From Pseudomonas sp. G34 (GTDB lineage Bacteria > Pseudomonadota > Gammaproteobacteria > Pseudomonadales > Pseudomonadaceae): 64,000 nt of DNA. Positions within the stretch are counted from its first letter, which is position 1. Each line of letters opens with the position of its first letter. A program made the translations under genes and the position numbers. The notes under the pieces are model-generated. The model was not told the origin of the DNA. It was given only the letters and a program-made list of their open reading frames with translations, and searched no databases. Location: contig NZ_JAVHZV010000003.1 of assembly GCF_031119625.1 (NCBI RefSeq), forward strand, positions 1 through 64,000, written 5' to 3'. Below, one piece after another: positions 39,672 to 48,560 of this stretch.

Positions 39672-40465
39672 ACCTGTTCGCCAGACTGCGCTACCTGCGC
39701 CTGTCGCAAGTCCTGTTCGTTGTGCTGGTCACGGTGATCCTGCTGTACCTGATCATCCCGGTGCTGATCGTGGTGCCGATGTCGTTCTCCGAAGCACGCT
39801 TCTTGCAGTTTCCGCCCAAACAGTGGTCGACGACCTGGTACGAGGCGTTCTTCAACAGCCGCGAGTGGATGTCGGCGGCCAGGGTCAGCCTGATCACGGC
39901 GTTCTTCACCATGCTGATCAGCCTGCCAATCGGCATGGCGGCGGCTTACGCGATCAACAGCTCGAGCCTCAAGGTGGTGCGTACCCTGCAGATCATTCTG
40001 CTGCTGCCGATGATGGTGCCGATCATCCTGATCGCTGCCGGGGTGTTCTTCGTCTACGCACGGGTCGGCCTGATCAGCACGCTGACCGGCCTGGTGCTGG
40101 CGCATATCATGCTGGCGTTGCCCTACGTGATCATCGCCCTGCTCGCTGGCCTGCGCAATTTCGACATGTCCCAGGAAATGGTCGCCCGCAGCCTCGGCAT
40201 GAATCGCTTTCGCGCCTTCATGGCGGTGACCCTGCCGCAGATCAAACCCAGCGTGGTGTCGGCGACGCTGTTCGCCTTCATTACCTCGCTGGACGAGACG
40301 GTGGTGGCGCTGTTCGTCTCCGGTGGCGACAACCAGACGCTGACCAAGCGCATGTTCACGGCCCTGCGCGACGAAATCGACCCGACCATCGCCGCGATCA
40401 GCTCGATCCTGATTCTCGCCTCGTTGATTCTGGTGGTGATCGCCGGGCGCAACAAACAGGCCTGA
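39668..40465 (+). CDS. ABC transporter permease, PotC type
   Basis: This 265-residue inner-membrane protein is the second permease of the importer. It has six membrane segments and an EAA loop, ARSLGMNRFRAFMAVTLPQIKPS. It overlaps the first permease by four bases (ATGA), so translation is coupled. A strong hairpin follows before gabD. Confidence 0.9.
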   Translation: MNLFARLRYLRLSQVLFVVLVTVILLYLIIPVLIVVPMSFSEARFLQFPPKQWSTTWYEAFFNSREWMSAARVSLITAFFTMLISLPIGMAAAYAINSSSLKVVRTLQIILLLPMMVPIILIAAGVFFVYARVGLISTLTGLVLAHIMLALPYVIIALLAGLRNFDMSQEMVARSLGMNRFRAFMAVTLPQIKPSVVSATLFAFITSLDETVVALFVSGGDNQTLTKRMFTALRDEIDPTIAAISSILILASLILVVIAGRNKQA

Positions 40466-40476
40466 GCCCCTCACGG

Positions 40477-40523
40477 CCCCCAGGGCAGGCTGCCAGTTTC
40501 TCCGGCAGTTCTGTCCCTGGGGC
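40477..40523 (+). repeat. Intercistronic hairpin between permease and gabD
   Basis: CCCCAGGG (40478-40485) and CCCTGGGG (40515-40522) pair, with an inner CTGCC / GGCAG stem. It lies 12 bases after the permease stop. No T-run follows, so attenuation or RNA stabilisation is more likely than full termination. Confidence 0.6.
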
Positions 40524-40624
40524 AACCAGCCGGCGGCCAGCATAGCCTGCTGCCAATCCTGGCAATTCAGCATCTATCACCCGCCCGGCGCCCCATCTCG
40601 GCATCGGCCGCTGGGCGGGATTTT

Positions 40625-40630
40625 TACAAT
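40625..40630 (+). promoter_or_regulatory. Possible gabD -10 box
   Basis: TACAAT lies 33 bases before the gabD ATG. No -35 hexamer is evident at 17 bases. A separate gabD promoter would fit with the hairpin just upstream. Confidence 0.35.
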
Positions 40631-40663
40631 GAAACCATCCCACCTAGCCTCAAGGTCCTGAAC

Positions 40664-42124
40664 ATGTTGAAGAACCAATTGCGCGACCCTTCCCTGCTGG
40701 TCGAACGCGCCTATGCCAACGGCGCCTGGATCGAAGCCGATGACGGCAGCACCATCGACGTGATCAACCCGGCCAACGGCGAGCTGATCGCCCGTGTGCC
40801 GGCCCTGCAGGCAGCCGAAACCCGCCGCGCCATCCAGGCCGCCGAAGCCTGCTTCGCGACCTGGCGTGAAGTGCCTGCCGCCGAGCGCGCGAGCTATCTG
40901 GAGAAATGGTTCAGGCTGATCATCGACAACCAGGAAGACCTGGCACTGATCATGACCACCGAGCAAGGCAAGCCGCTGGCCGAGGCGCGTGGCGAGATCG
41001 CCTATGGCGCCAGCTTCGTCAAATGGTTCGCCGAGGAAGCGCGACGCATCTATGGCGACACCATCCCCTCGCCCGCCGCCGACCGGCGCATTCTGGTACT
41101 CAAGCAACCCATCGGCGTGGTCGCGGCGATCACCCCGTGGAACTTCCCCAACGCGATGATCACCCGCAAGTGCGCGCCGGCCCTGGCCGCCGGCTGCCCG
41201 GTATTGGTCAAACCGTCGGAAATGACCCCGCTGTCAGCGCTGGCCCTGGCGGTACTCGCCGAGCGTGCCGGCATACCGGCTGGCGTGTTCAACGTGCTGA
41301 CCGGCCTGCCGGCCGGCGTGGGCGGCGAAATGACCGCCAACCCGGCAGTCCGCAAACTGTCGTTCACCGGCTCCACCCGCGTCGGCCAGTTGCTGATGAG
41401 CCAGTGCGCGGCCACCATCAAGCGCCTGAGCCTCGAGCTGGGCGGCAACGCACCCTTCATCGTGTTCGACGATGCCGACCTCGACCTGGCCATTGCCGGC
41501 GTCATGCAAAGCAAATTCCGCAACGCCGGGCAAACCTGCGTATGCGCCAACCGCATCCTGGTGCAGGACGGCATCTACGAGCGCTTCGTCGAGCGCCTGA
41601 GTGCCGCGGTCAGCCAACTCAAGGTCGGCGACGGCCTGCAGGAGGGCGTCACCATCGGCCCGCTGATCAATGCCGCGGCGGTGGACAAGGTCGCCCGGCA
41701 TATCGCTGACGCGCTGCACAAAGGCGCCAGCCTGGTTACCGGTGGCGCCCCCCAGGGCGACGGCCTCTATGTACAACCCAGCGTATTGCGCGATGCCAGC
41801 GCCGACATGCTGCTGGCCAACGAAGAAACCTTTGGCCCGGTTGCGCCGCTGTTCCGCTTCCAGGATGAAGCCGAAGCGCTCGCCCTGGCCAATGCCACGC
41901 CATACGGCCTGGGCGCCTATTACTTCACCCAGGACATGCGCCGCGCCTGGCGCGTGGGCGAGCGCCTGGAGTTCGGCATGGTCGGCCTCAATACCGGGGT
42001 GATCTCCATGGAAGTCGCGCCCTTTGGCGGCATGAAGCAATCCGGCACGGGCCGCGAAGGCTCCAAATACGGCCTCGATGAATTCCTCGAAGTGAAGGCC
42101 TGGCACATCGGCGGGCTGAACTAG
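40664..42124 (+). CDS. gabD: Succinate-semialdehyde dehydrogenase
   Basis: This 486-residue aldehyde dehydrogenase oxidises succinate semialdehyde to succinate with NAD(P)+. The catalytic Glu lies in LELGGNAPFIVFDDAD and the catalytic Cys in GQTCVCANR. The N-terminus with RDPSLLVERAYANGAW is GabD-like. It sits inside a transporter operon with gabT, which produces its substrate. Related aldehydes such as glutarate semialdehyde cannot be excluded. Confidence 0.92.
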   Translation: MLKNQLRDPSLLVERAYANGAWIEADDGSTIDVINPANGELIARVPALQAAETRRAIQAAEACFATWREVPAAERASYLEKWFRLIIDNQEDLALIMTTEQGKPLAEARGEIAYGASFVKWFAEEARRIYGDTIPSPAADRRILVLKQPIGVVAAITPWNFPNAMITRKCAPALAAGCPVLVKPSEMTPLSALALAVLAERAGIPAGVFNVLTGLPAGVGGEMTANPAVRKLSFTGSTRVGQLLMSQCAATIKRLSLELGGNAPFIVFDDADLDLAIAGVMQSKFRNAGQTCVCANRILVQDGIYERFVERLSAAVSQLKVGDGLQEGVTIGPLINAAAVDKVARHIADALHKGASLVTGGAPQGDGLYVQPSVLRDASADMLLANEETFGPVAPLFRFQDEAEALALANATPYGLGAYYFTQDMRRAWRVGERLEFGMVGLNTGVISMEVAPFGGMKQSGTGREGSKYGLDEFLEVKAWHIGGLN

Positions 42125-42241
42125 CCGGGCAGCAGATCGTGTTTTTCCGGCCGCCCAAAACGGCACGAACCCCGCCCATGGCTGTGTTCAGATGACAGGC
42201 AGCCCATTTTCGTCCACTCCCTTGTGCATAGAGGACACGCC

Positions 42242-43330
42242 ATGCAGTTCACTGAAGGTTTCGAATCGGTCAGCGTCAACCGGGTATGCAAGCAGTACGG
42301 CAGTCTCAAGGCGCTGCACAATGTCGACTTGAAGGTTGAAGCGGGTGAATTCATGTCGTTGCTGGGGCCATCCGGCTCCGGCAAGACCACCTTGCTGAGC
42401 ATCCTCGGCGGCTTTATCCGGGTCAGTTCGGGGAGCATCTTCTTCGGTGAGCGCGACGTCACTCTGATGCCCCCGCACAAGCGCGAAATCGGCGTGGTGT
42501 TCCAGAACTACGCCCTGTTCCCGCACATGACCGTGGGCGAGAACGTCGCCTTCCCGCTGCGCGCCCGCGGCGAAAGCGCCAGCAACAGCCGTGAGCGGGT
42601 CAAGACCGCCCTGGCCACCGTCGAGCTGAGCGGCTACGAAGACCGCAACATCGCGGCGCTGTCGGGTGGCCAGCGCCAGCGCGTTGCCCTGGCGCGTGCC
42701 ATCGTCTTCGAGCCCAAGCTGATTCTCATGGACGAACCGCTGTCAGCGCTCGACAAGCAATTGCGCGAGATCATGCAGATCGAACTGCGCACGCTGCACA
42801 AGCGCCTTGGCGCGACGATGATCTACGTGACGCACGACCAGCGCGAGGCACTGACCATGAGCGACCGCATTGCCATCATGCGCGGCGGCGAGCTGGTGCA
42901 AGTCGATACGCCACGGCGCCTGCACGACCATCCAGCCAACGATTTCGTCGCCAGTTTCATCGGCGAAAGCACCCTGGTGCCCCTGCAGCGCACGGCAGAC
43001 AATGGCCTGAGCCTGGGCAGCACGGCGCTGCGTACCAGCCGCCCGATCCCCCCTTCCGGTGACGTCTTTCTGGCCCTGCAGTCGGAAAAACTGCTGCTCG
43101 ACAACCCAAGTGCCGGCCCGGAATGGAATCGCCTGCGCGGGCGGGTTGCCGACATCGTGTTCCAAGGCGAAAGCCTCAAGGTATTCGTTGACCTGGAAGC
43201 AGGCCCCACCGTCAGCCTGCGCCAAGCCAGCCACCACGAAGGCAATCTCAGCCTGCCGCCCATCGGTTCGCCCATGCTGATGCGCCTGCATCCGGAAGAC
43301 ACCATCGTGGTGCCCCGCGCCGGCGCCTGA
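42242..43330 (+). CDS. ABC transporter ATPase, PotA type
   Basis: This 362-residue protein energises the importer. Walker A is GPSGSGKTT, the Q-loop is VFQNYALFPHM, the signature LSGGQRQRVALARA, and Walker B LILMDEPLSALD. The C-terminal ~120 residues form a TOBE-type regulatory domain. It is separated from its permeases by gabD, an unusual order. ATG 42242 is preferred over an in-frame start six codons earlier. Confidence 0.92.
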   Translation: MQFTEGFESVSVNRVCKQYGSLKALHNVDLKVEAGEFMSLLGPSGSGKTTLLSILGGFIRVSSGSIFFGERDVTLMPPHKREIGVVFQNYALFPHMTVGENVAFPLRARGESASNSRERVKTALATVELSGYEDRNIAALSGGQRQRVALARAIVFEPKLILMDEPLSALDKQLREIMQIELRTLHKRLGATMIYVTHDQREALTMSDRIAIMRGGELVQVDTPRRLHDHPANDFVASFIGESTLVPLQRTADNGLSLGSTALRTSRPIPPSGDVFLALQSEKLLLDNPSAGPEWNRLRGRVADIVFQGESLKVFVDLEAGPTVSLRQASHHEGNLSLPPIGSPMLMRLHPEDTIVVPRAGA

Positions 43331-43406
43331 CCCGCAACGCCGGCGGTGGCCCGCTGCTTGCTGCCACCGTCGGCCTCGGCTTTACACAGTAGCCGAGCCA
43401 CCCACA

Positions 43407-43420
43407 GCGAAATATTTCGC
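43407..43420. promoter_or_regulatory. Perfect palindrome upstream of gabT
   Basis: GCGAAATATTTCGC is a perfect 14-bp palindrome 118 bases upstream of gabT. The core CGAAATATT also occurs at 53495-53503 upstream of the HAD hydrolase gene. It could be a site for the nearby Lrp or another regulator. Confidence 0.5.
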
Positions 43421-43537
43421 AGCCCTGCTGCAAAACAGTCGATCCGCCCGCGGCCTGCACGAACTTCAGCGCTTGTGGTTCCGGGCAATCCTTATCCTGA
43501 TCACATACCCGCCACCCCGGCGCTCATGGAGATCGAG

Positions 43538-44827
43538 ATGAATTCTGCACTGACCGAAACTCAACGCCTGCTGACCCTGCGTGAGCAACACGTTCCCCGT
43601 GGCATCGCCACCGCTCATCCGGTGGTCGCGGCTCGGGCCGCAGGCGCCGAGCTTTGGGATGTCGACGGCAAGCGCTATCTGGACTTCGTCGGCGGCATCG
43701 GCGTGTTGAACACCGGCCACAGTCACCCGCGCATCGTCGAGGCGGTACGTCGCCAGGCCGGTGAAATCTCCCACGCCAGCTTTCAGGTGGTGGCGTACGA
43801 AACCTATATCCAGCTGGCGGCGCGCCTGAACAAACTGGTGGGCGGTGACGAGCACTACAAGAGCGTGCTGTTCACCTCTGGCGCCGAGGCCGTGGAAAAT
43901 GCCGTCAAGATTGCCCGCGGCTACACCAACCGCACGGCGGTGATTTCCTTTCGCGGCGGCTTCCATGGCCGCACGCTGCTGGGCGTGACGCTGACCGGCA
44001 TGAGCCAGCCCTACAAGCAGAATTTCGGCCCTTTCCCTGCCGAGATCTACCATGCGACCTACCCAAACGCCTACCGCGGCATCAGCAGCGAGCGTGCGCT
44101 GGCCGAGCTTGACGAATTGTTCGCCACCGATGTGGCGCCTGATCGGGTGGCGGCCATCATCATCGAACCGGTACAGGGCGACGGTGGTTTTCTGGCCGCG
44201 CCAAAGGAGTTCCTGCAGGCCCTGCGCGCACGCTGCACCGAGCATGGCATCGTGCTGATCCTCGATGAAATCCAGGCCGGCTTCGGTCGCACCGGCAGCA
44301 TGTTCGGGTTCCAGCATGCCGGTATCCAGCCGGATCTGGTCACCGTGGCCAAAAGCCTGGCCGGCGGCATGCCGCTGTCGGGCGTGGTAGGCCGCGCGGC
44401 GATCATGGACGCGCCGACACCCGGCGGCCTGGGCGGCACCTACGGTGGCAACCCGGTGGCCTGTGCTGCCGCCCTGGCGGTACTGGATCTGTTCGAAGAG
44501 CAGAATCTGCTGGAGCAGAGCGAGATGCTTGCGGCGCAACTCAACGAGGGCTTGCAGGCCCTGCAGCGTCGCTACCCGCGGATCGGCGAGGTGCGCGGTC
44601 TGGGCTTCATGCAGGCCATCGAGATGGTCGCCGACGATGACCGCCAGAGCCCGGATGCGGCCCTGGCGCAAAAGGTCATCGACGAGGCGCGCAACGCCGG
44701 GCTGCTGGTGATCAAGTGCGGCATACACCGCAACGTGGTGCGCTTCCTCGCCCCCCTGGTGACCACACCCGAGCAACTGGCCGAAGCCTTGCAAATGCTC
44801 GACAAGGCGCTGGCGGCGGCCTGCTGA
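43538..44827 (+). CDS. gabT: 4-aminobutyrate aminotransferase
   Basis: This 429-residue class III aminotransferase moves the amino group of GABA (or similar omega-amino acids) to 2-oxoglutarate, giving succinate semialdehyde. The PLP Lys lies in VTVAKSLAGGMPLSG; FTSGAEAVENAVKIAR and ILDEIQAGFGRTG are typical. ATG 43538 is chosen; an earlier frame opening at 43346 is unsupported. Together with gabD and the importer it forms a GABA/polyamine route to succinate. Confidence 0.92.
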   Translation: MNSALTETQRLLTLREQHVPRGIATAHPVVAARAAGAELWDVDGKRYLDFVGGIGVLNTGHSHPRIVEAVRRQAGEISHASFQVVAYETYIQLAARLNKLVGGDEHYKSVLFTSGAEAVENAVKIARGYTNRTAVISFRGGFHGRTLLGVTLTGMSQPYKQNFGPFPAEIYHATYPNAYRGISSERALAELDELFATDVAPDRVAAIIIEPVQGDGGFLAAPKEFLQALRARCTEHGIVLILDEIQAGFGRTGSMFGFQHAGIQPDLVTVAKSLAGGMPLSGVVGRAAIMDAPTPGGLGGTYGGNPVACAAALAVLDLFEEQNLLEQSEMLAAQLNEGLQALQRRYPRIGEVRGLGFMQAIEMVADDDRQSPDAALAQKVIDEARNAGLLVIKCGIHRNVVRFLAPLVTTPEQLAEALQMLDKALAAAC

Positions 44828-44912
44828 GCAGAATGGGAGGGGGCGGCGTCGCGGCAGTGGGCGCTGGCCTGAATGATCAGGGATGTAGCACGGCCATATT
44901 CTGGAGCGAGCA

Positions 44913-45599
44913 ATGAAGGTTACCCAATACAAGGCACTGGGCCTGTCGTTCGGCACCCTGGTTGATCGTGAACGGGGCATTATCGAAGGGCTGCGTCCAC
45001 TGGCAGTGCAGGTGCAGGGGCTGGCGGGCGACGCCCAATTGCTCGATGCCTACCGGCACGTCGCTGGCGAGCTGGCCAACAGCAACGGACACAGCAGCGC
45101 CACGGCATTTCACGGGCAGCTCTACCAGCGTCTGGCGCAACAATTGCAGATCGTTCCCGACTGGGATGAAAGTGTGGCGTTCAGTAGCTCTTCTGCCCAG
45201 TGGCCCATGTTCGAAGATGCGCCGGGCGCTCTGCAGTACTTGAGCAAGTTCTACCGCCTGATACTGATCGCCCCGCCTTACGGCATCGATGTACAGGCCC
45301 TTGCCGAGCGTCTGCCGATCGCCTTCGATGCGGTCATCGAGCCGGCCAGTGACGACTGGCACGCGGGCCTTGAAAGCGCGCTGCAGCGTCTAGGACTGGA
45401 GCGCGCTGAGCTGCTACCGGTGCGCAGCACCGAGAGTGATGATCCGTGGGTCGACCGGGTGGACTTTCCAATCTGCACGTTGCGCCGCGATCACCATTCA
45501 CCATGGAACAACTCGCCTCAGGCAATGGACGGCAAGCGCTGCGAATATGCCAGCCTCGCCGACCTGGCATATGCCCATCAGCGTGCGCTGTTGGCTTGA
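44913..45599 (+). CDS. HAD-fold pseudoenzyme lacking all catalytic motifs
   Basis: This 228-residue protein aligns with the intact haloacid-dehalogenase-type protein at 52722-53426: QYKAL...GTLVDRERGI here against QFKAL...GTLIDFEAGI there. The nucleophile Asp is replaced by Ser with a one-residue deletion (LGLSFGTL against LTFDVVGTL). The motif II Thr/Ser (AMTNAQRW) is IAPPYGID here, the Lys-Pro-Asp of motif III is absent, and motif IV Asp residues are not recognisable. The frame is open over full length with GGAG seven bases before ATG, so it is not a decayed pseudogene. A binding or regulatory role is possible. Confidence 0.75.
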   Translation: MKVTQYKALGLSFGTLVDRERGIIEGLRPLAVQVQGLAGDAQLLDAYRHVAGELANSNGHSSATAFHGQLYQRLAQQLQIVPDWDESVAFSSSSAQWPMFEDAPGALQYLSKFYRLILIAPPYGIDVQALAERLPIAFDAVIEPASDDWHAGLESALQRLGLERAELLPVRSTESDDPWVDRVDFPICTLRRDHHSPWNNSPQAMDGKRCEYASLADLAYAHQRALLA

Positions 45600-45634
45600 T
45601 CGAGGCTCCGATTCGACATTGCGAGGACTGAACG

Positions 45635-46126
45635 ATGGATGCAGCAACCAAGCTCGACCGTATCGATATCAATATCCTGGTTCAATTGCAGAAAGACGGC
45701 CGCATGACCAACGTCAGCCTTGCCGACGCGGTAGGTCTCTCGCCGAGCCCCTGCCTGCAACGGGTCAAGCGCCTGGAGGCGGCCGGCTACATCAGCGGCT
45801 ATGAAGCGCACGTCAACCTGGCCAAGTTCGCCAACTCGGTCACCGTGTTCACCGAGATGACCCTCTCCGATCACAAGCGCGCCGATTTCGTGAAGTTCGA
45901 GTCGAGCATTCGCAACATCGACGAAGTGCTCGAATGCCACCTGATCAGCGGTGGCTACGATTATCTGGTGCGCTTCCTGTGCAGCAGCATCCAGCATTAC
46001 CAGGAACTGATGGAGTCGATCCTGGACAGGAACATCGGCATCGACAAGTACTTCAGCTACATCGTCATCAAGTCGCCGGTGGTGAAAAGTACCGTACCGC
46101 TACGCAGCCTGGTTCACGCCGTTTGA
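45635..46126 (+). CDS. Lrp/AsnC-family transcriptional regulator
   Basis: This 163-residue protein has the Lrp winged HTH (LDRIDINILVQLQKDGRMTN, then LADAVGLSPSPCLQRVKRLE) and a C-terminal RAM ligand domain containing LECHLISGGYDYLVRF. Such regulators sense amino acids. It follows the HAD pseudoenzyme after 35 bases with GAGGA before ATG, so it may belong to the gabT transcript and regulate this region. Confidence 0.92.
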   Translation: MDAATKLDRIDINILVQLQKDGRMTNVSLADAVGLSPSPCLQRVKRLEAAGYISGYEAHVNLAKFANSVTVFTEMTLSDHKRADFVKFESSIRNIDEVLECHLISGGYDYLVRFLCSSIQHYQELMESILDRNIGIDKYFSYIVIKSPVVKSTVPLRSLVHAV

Positions 46127-46378
46127 GGCCGTGCGCGCCCATCCACCGGGCGCTCTGCTGCACGCAATAGAAGCACCCGACAAGCAACCACGCACGGATC
46201 GCCCAGAGCAGAAACGCCAGCTCCGGTAACGCCATTCGCTCCCGAAATACCCAGATAATCGCCCCATATCGAACAGGCACGCTCCAGCATCGTGCACGGC
46301 TTTACGCTGCCACGCGGCCTCCCCCCTCTATACCGACCCTCTCATGCACTTTCCACTACTATGGCGCGGGACTTGCTT

Positions 46379-46411
46379 TGTAAAAATTACACAGTATTAA
46401 AAATTACACAG
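46379..46411. promoter_or_regulatory. Tandem operator-like repeats at the XRE-cupin promoter
   Basis: TAAAAATTACACAG occurs exactly twice, at 46381-46394 and 46398-46411. The first copy is embedded in the palindrome TGTAA-AAA-TTACA (46379-46391). The second ends seven bases before the XRE-cupin ATG, so binding there would block the start. Autoregulation is likely. Confidence 0.7.
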
Positions 46412-46418
46412 AGCAGCC

Positions 46419-47060
46419 ATGGCCCGCAAAAGCACGCAAGACGGCATCGAAAACCCGCCACCAAGCCCGCCGGCGCAGCGTATCAATACCTTTATCGATA
46501 TCTGGCTCGGCGAGCAGCTTCGCCATCGTCGCAAGCAATCGGGCAAGTCGCTGAAAGCGGTCGCCAATGCGGCCGGCATCTCCGTCAGCCTGCTCAGCCA
46601 GGCGGAGCGTGGCTTGCGTTCGCTGTCGCTGCGCACCCTCAGCGCCCTGGCACTGGAGCTGGAGTTGCCCATGGAGCAGCTCATCCGCAATACCCAACTG
46701 CATGACAGTGAAGCCGGCAGCACGGTCGTGCGCGCCGGCCAGCACCCGCTGATCGATGTGCAGAAAAGGCGCATTCACAAGGAAAACCTGACCCCTCCCG
46801 CAGCCCCCGGTGGCGTGGAGATGTACCGGGTGGTCATCGAGCCCGAAGGCTCCACCGGCGATGGCCTGTTCACCACTCAGCAGAGCGAGCAGGTCGGCTA
46901 CATCGTCGAAGGCCAGCTCGAACTGGTGATCGAGGACCGCCTGCTGCTTCTGCAGACCGGCGACAGTTTCTGCTACGACGGCGCCACCCCGCGCCGCTGG
47001 CGCAACCCTGGCAAGAGTTTCACAACGGTTATCTGGGCTATTGCCCGCAAGACTTCCTGA
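46419..47060 (+). CDS. XRE-cupin transcriptional regulator
   Basis: This 213-residue protein has an N-terminal Cro/CI HTH (QLRHRRKQSGKSLKAVANAA, then GISVSLLSQAERGLRSLS) and a C-terminal cupin domain (VIEPEGSTGDG, EQVGYIVEGQLELVIEDR). PuuR-like and PsdR-like members of this type regulate amine and peptide metabolism. It heads the amino-acid ABC importer operon 32 bases upstream. The ribosome site is weak and overlaps the tandem repeat. Confidence 0.9.
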   Translation: MARKSTQDGIENPPPSPPAQRINTFIDIWLGEQLRHRRKQSGKSLKAVANAAGISVSLLSQAERGLRSLSLRTLSALALELELPMEQLIRNTQLHDSEAGSTVVRAGQHPLIDVQKRRIHKENLTPPAAPGGVEMYRVVIEPEGSTGDGLFTTQQSEQVGYIVEGQLELVIEDRLLLLQTGDSFCYDGATPRRWRNPGKSFTTVIWAIARKTS

Positions 47061-47092
47061 CCGCTACCGTCCTTCACATGAGGTAAAGCTGC

Positions 47093-47839
47093 ATGAAAAA
47101 TCGCTTGCTGATCGCCACGCTGTTCTCTGCACTGACCCTGACCAGTGTGTGCAGCCAGGCTGAAACCCTGAAGGTCGCCTCGACGCCCACCGGCAGCCCC
47201 TTCACCTTTCTCGACACCAAGCGCAACAGCATCGAAGGCGTGATGGTCGATATCGTCCGCGCCGTCGGCAAGGAGGCCGGCTTCGACGTGCAGATCGAGC
47301 CCATGCAGTTCTCCGCGCTGATCGGCTCGCTGAGCTCCAGGCGAGTCGACCTGATCTCGGCGGCCATGTTCATCACCGATGAGCGCAAGAAGGTGGTCGA
47401 TTTCTCGACCCCGGTCTACAGCTACGGCGAAGGCGTGGTAGTGCCGAGCAAGGACACCACCGACTACACCGAAATGGCCCAGCTCAAGGGCAAGCGAGCG
47501 GGCGTCCAGGTGGGCACTGCCTTTGTCGCCACCCTGCAGAACAGTGGCCTGTTCAGTGACGTGAAGCTCTACGACACCACCGCCGACCTGCTGCGCGATG
47601 CCAACGCCGGCCGTATCGACGTGGCCGTACTGGACTACCCCATCGCGGCCTATGCCATCGCCCAGGACAACTTCCCCAACCTGCGCCTGGTGACCAGCTA
47701 CAAGCCGACCATGGTCAACGACATCGGCATTGCCGCACGCAAGGACAACCCCGAACTGATGAGCCGCATCAACAGCGCCCTGGAAAAGCTGCAGGCCGAT
47801 GGCAGCATCGCCGGCATCGTCAGCAAGTGGGGGCTGTAA
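47093..47839 (+). CDS. Polar amino-acid ABC transporter binding protein
   Basis: This 248-residue periplasmic protein is a family 3 solute-binding protein. A Sec signal ends near CSQA, and the mature protein opens TLKVASTPTGSPFTFLD. VDLISAAMFITDERKKVVDFS is the usual lysine/arginine/glutamine-binding-type segment. The ligand is unknown; neighbouring FAD amine oxidases suggest an amino acid or amine. Confidence 0.9.
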   Translation: MKNRLLIATLFSALTLTSVCSQAETLKVASTPTGSPFTFLDTKRNSIEGVMVDIVRAVGKEAGFDVQIEPMQFSALIGSLSSRRVDLISAAMFITDERKKVVDFSTPVYSYGEGVVVPSKDTTDYTEMAQLKGKRAGVQVGTAFVATLQNSGLFSDVKLYDTTADLLRDANAGRIDVAVLDYPIAAYAIAQDNFPNLRLVTSYKPTMVNDIGIAARKDNPELMSRINSALEKLQADGSIAGIVSKWGL

Positions 47840-47909
47840 CCCGGTACCGAGGCCACTTTTCCGTGTACTCCACGGCGGCATGCCGCCGTGACGACTCGAG
47901 AGTCTTTTC

Positions 47910-48560
47910 ATGTCCGAATTTCTGCAACGCTCCGCCGAGTACCTGCCGATTCTGCTGCAGGGTGCCTGGCTGACCATTCAGGTGACCCTGGGCTCGCTGC
48001 TGTTGTCCACCCTGCTCGGCCTGGTCTGGGCCACCATGCGGGTCTCGGGAATCAGCGTGCTGGTGTGGCTCAGCAGCTCGATCATCAACCTGCTGCGCGG
48101 CATCCCGATCATCGTGCTGCTGTTCTACATCTACTTCGTGATGCCGGACTTCGGCCTGTCGCTGAGTGCCCTGCAGGCCGGCATCATCGGCCTGGGCATC
48201 GCCTATTCGGCCTACCAGGCGGAGAACTTTCGCGCCGGTATCGAGGCCATCGACAAGGGCCAGCTGGAAGCCGCTGAAGCGATGGGCATGAGCTGGTGGC
48301 TGATGATGCGCCGTGTGGTGCTGCCCCAGGCCTTTCGCATCGTGCTGCCGCCCTATGGCAACACCATGATCATGATGCTCAAGGACTCGTCCCAGGCCTC
48401 GACCATCACGGTTGCCGAACTCGCCCTGCAGGGCAAGCTGATCGCCACATCCACCTTCCAGAACGCCACGGTGTTCACCCTGGTCGCGCTGCTCTACCTG
48501 ATCATGTGCGTGCCACTGATCCTGCTGGTGCGCCACTTCGAGAAACGGGGGCAGAAATGA
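47910..48560 (+). CDS. Polar amino-acid ABC transporter permease
   Basis: This 216-residue inner-membrane protein is a HisM/GlnP-type permease. It shows an N-terminal [20 protein letters not shown], the [16 protein letters not shown] segment and an EAA loop [21 protein letters not shown]. Only one permease is encoded, so a homodimer is likely. It overlaps the ATPase gene by four bases. Confidence 0.92.
   Translation: MSEFLQRSAEYLPILLQGAWLTIQVTLGSLLLSTLLGLVWATMRVSGISVLVWLSSSIINLLRGIPIIVLLFYIYFVMPDFGLSLSALQAGIIGLGIAYSAYQAENFRAGIEAIDKGQLEAAEAMGMSWWLMMRRVVLPQAFRIVLPPYGNTMIMMLKDSSQASTITVAELALQGKLIATSTFQNATVFTLVALLYLIMCVPLILLVRHFEKRGQK

Noticed and set aside
44913..45599. Treating the degenerate HAD gene as a pseudogene
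   Set aside because: The frame is full length, the ribosome site is good, and no frameshift or stop interrupts it.
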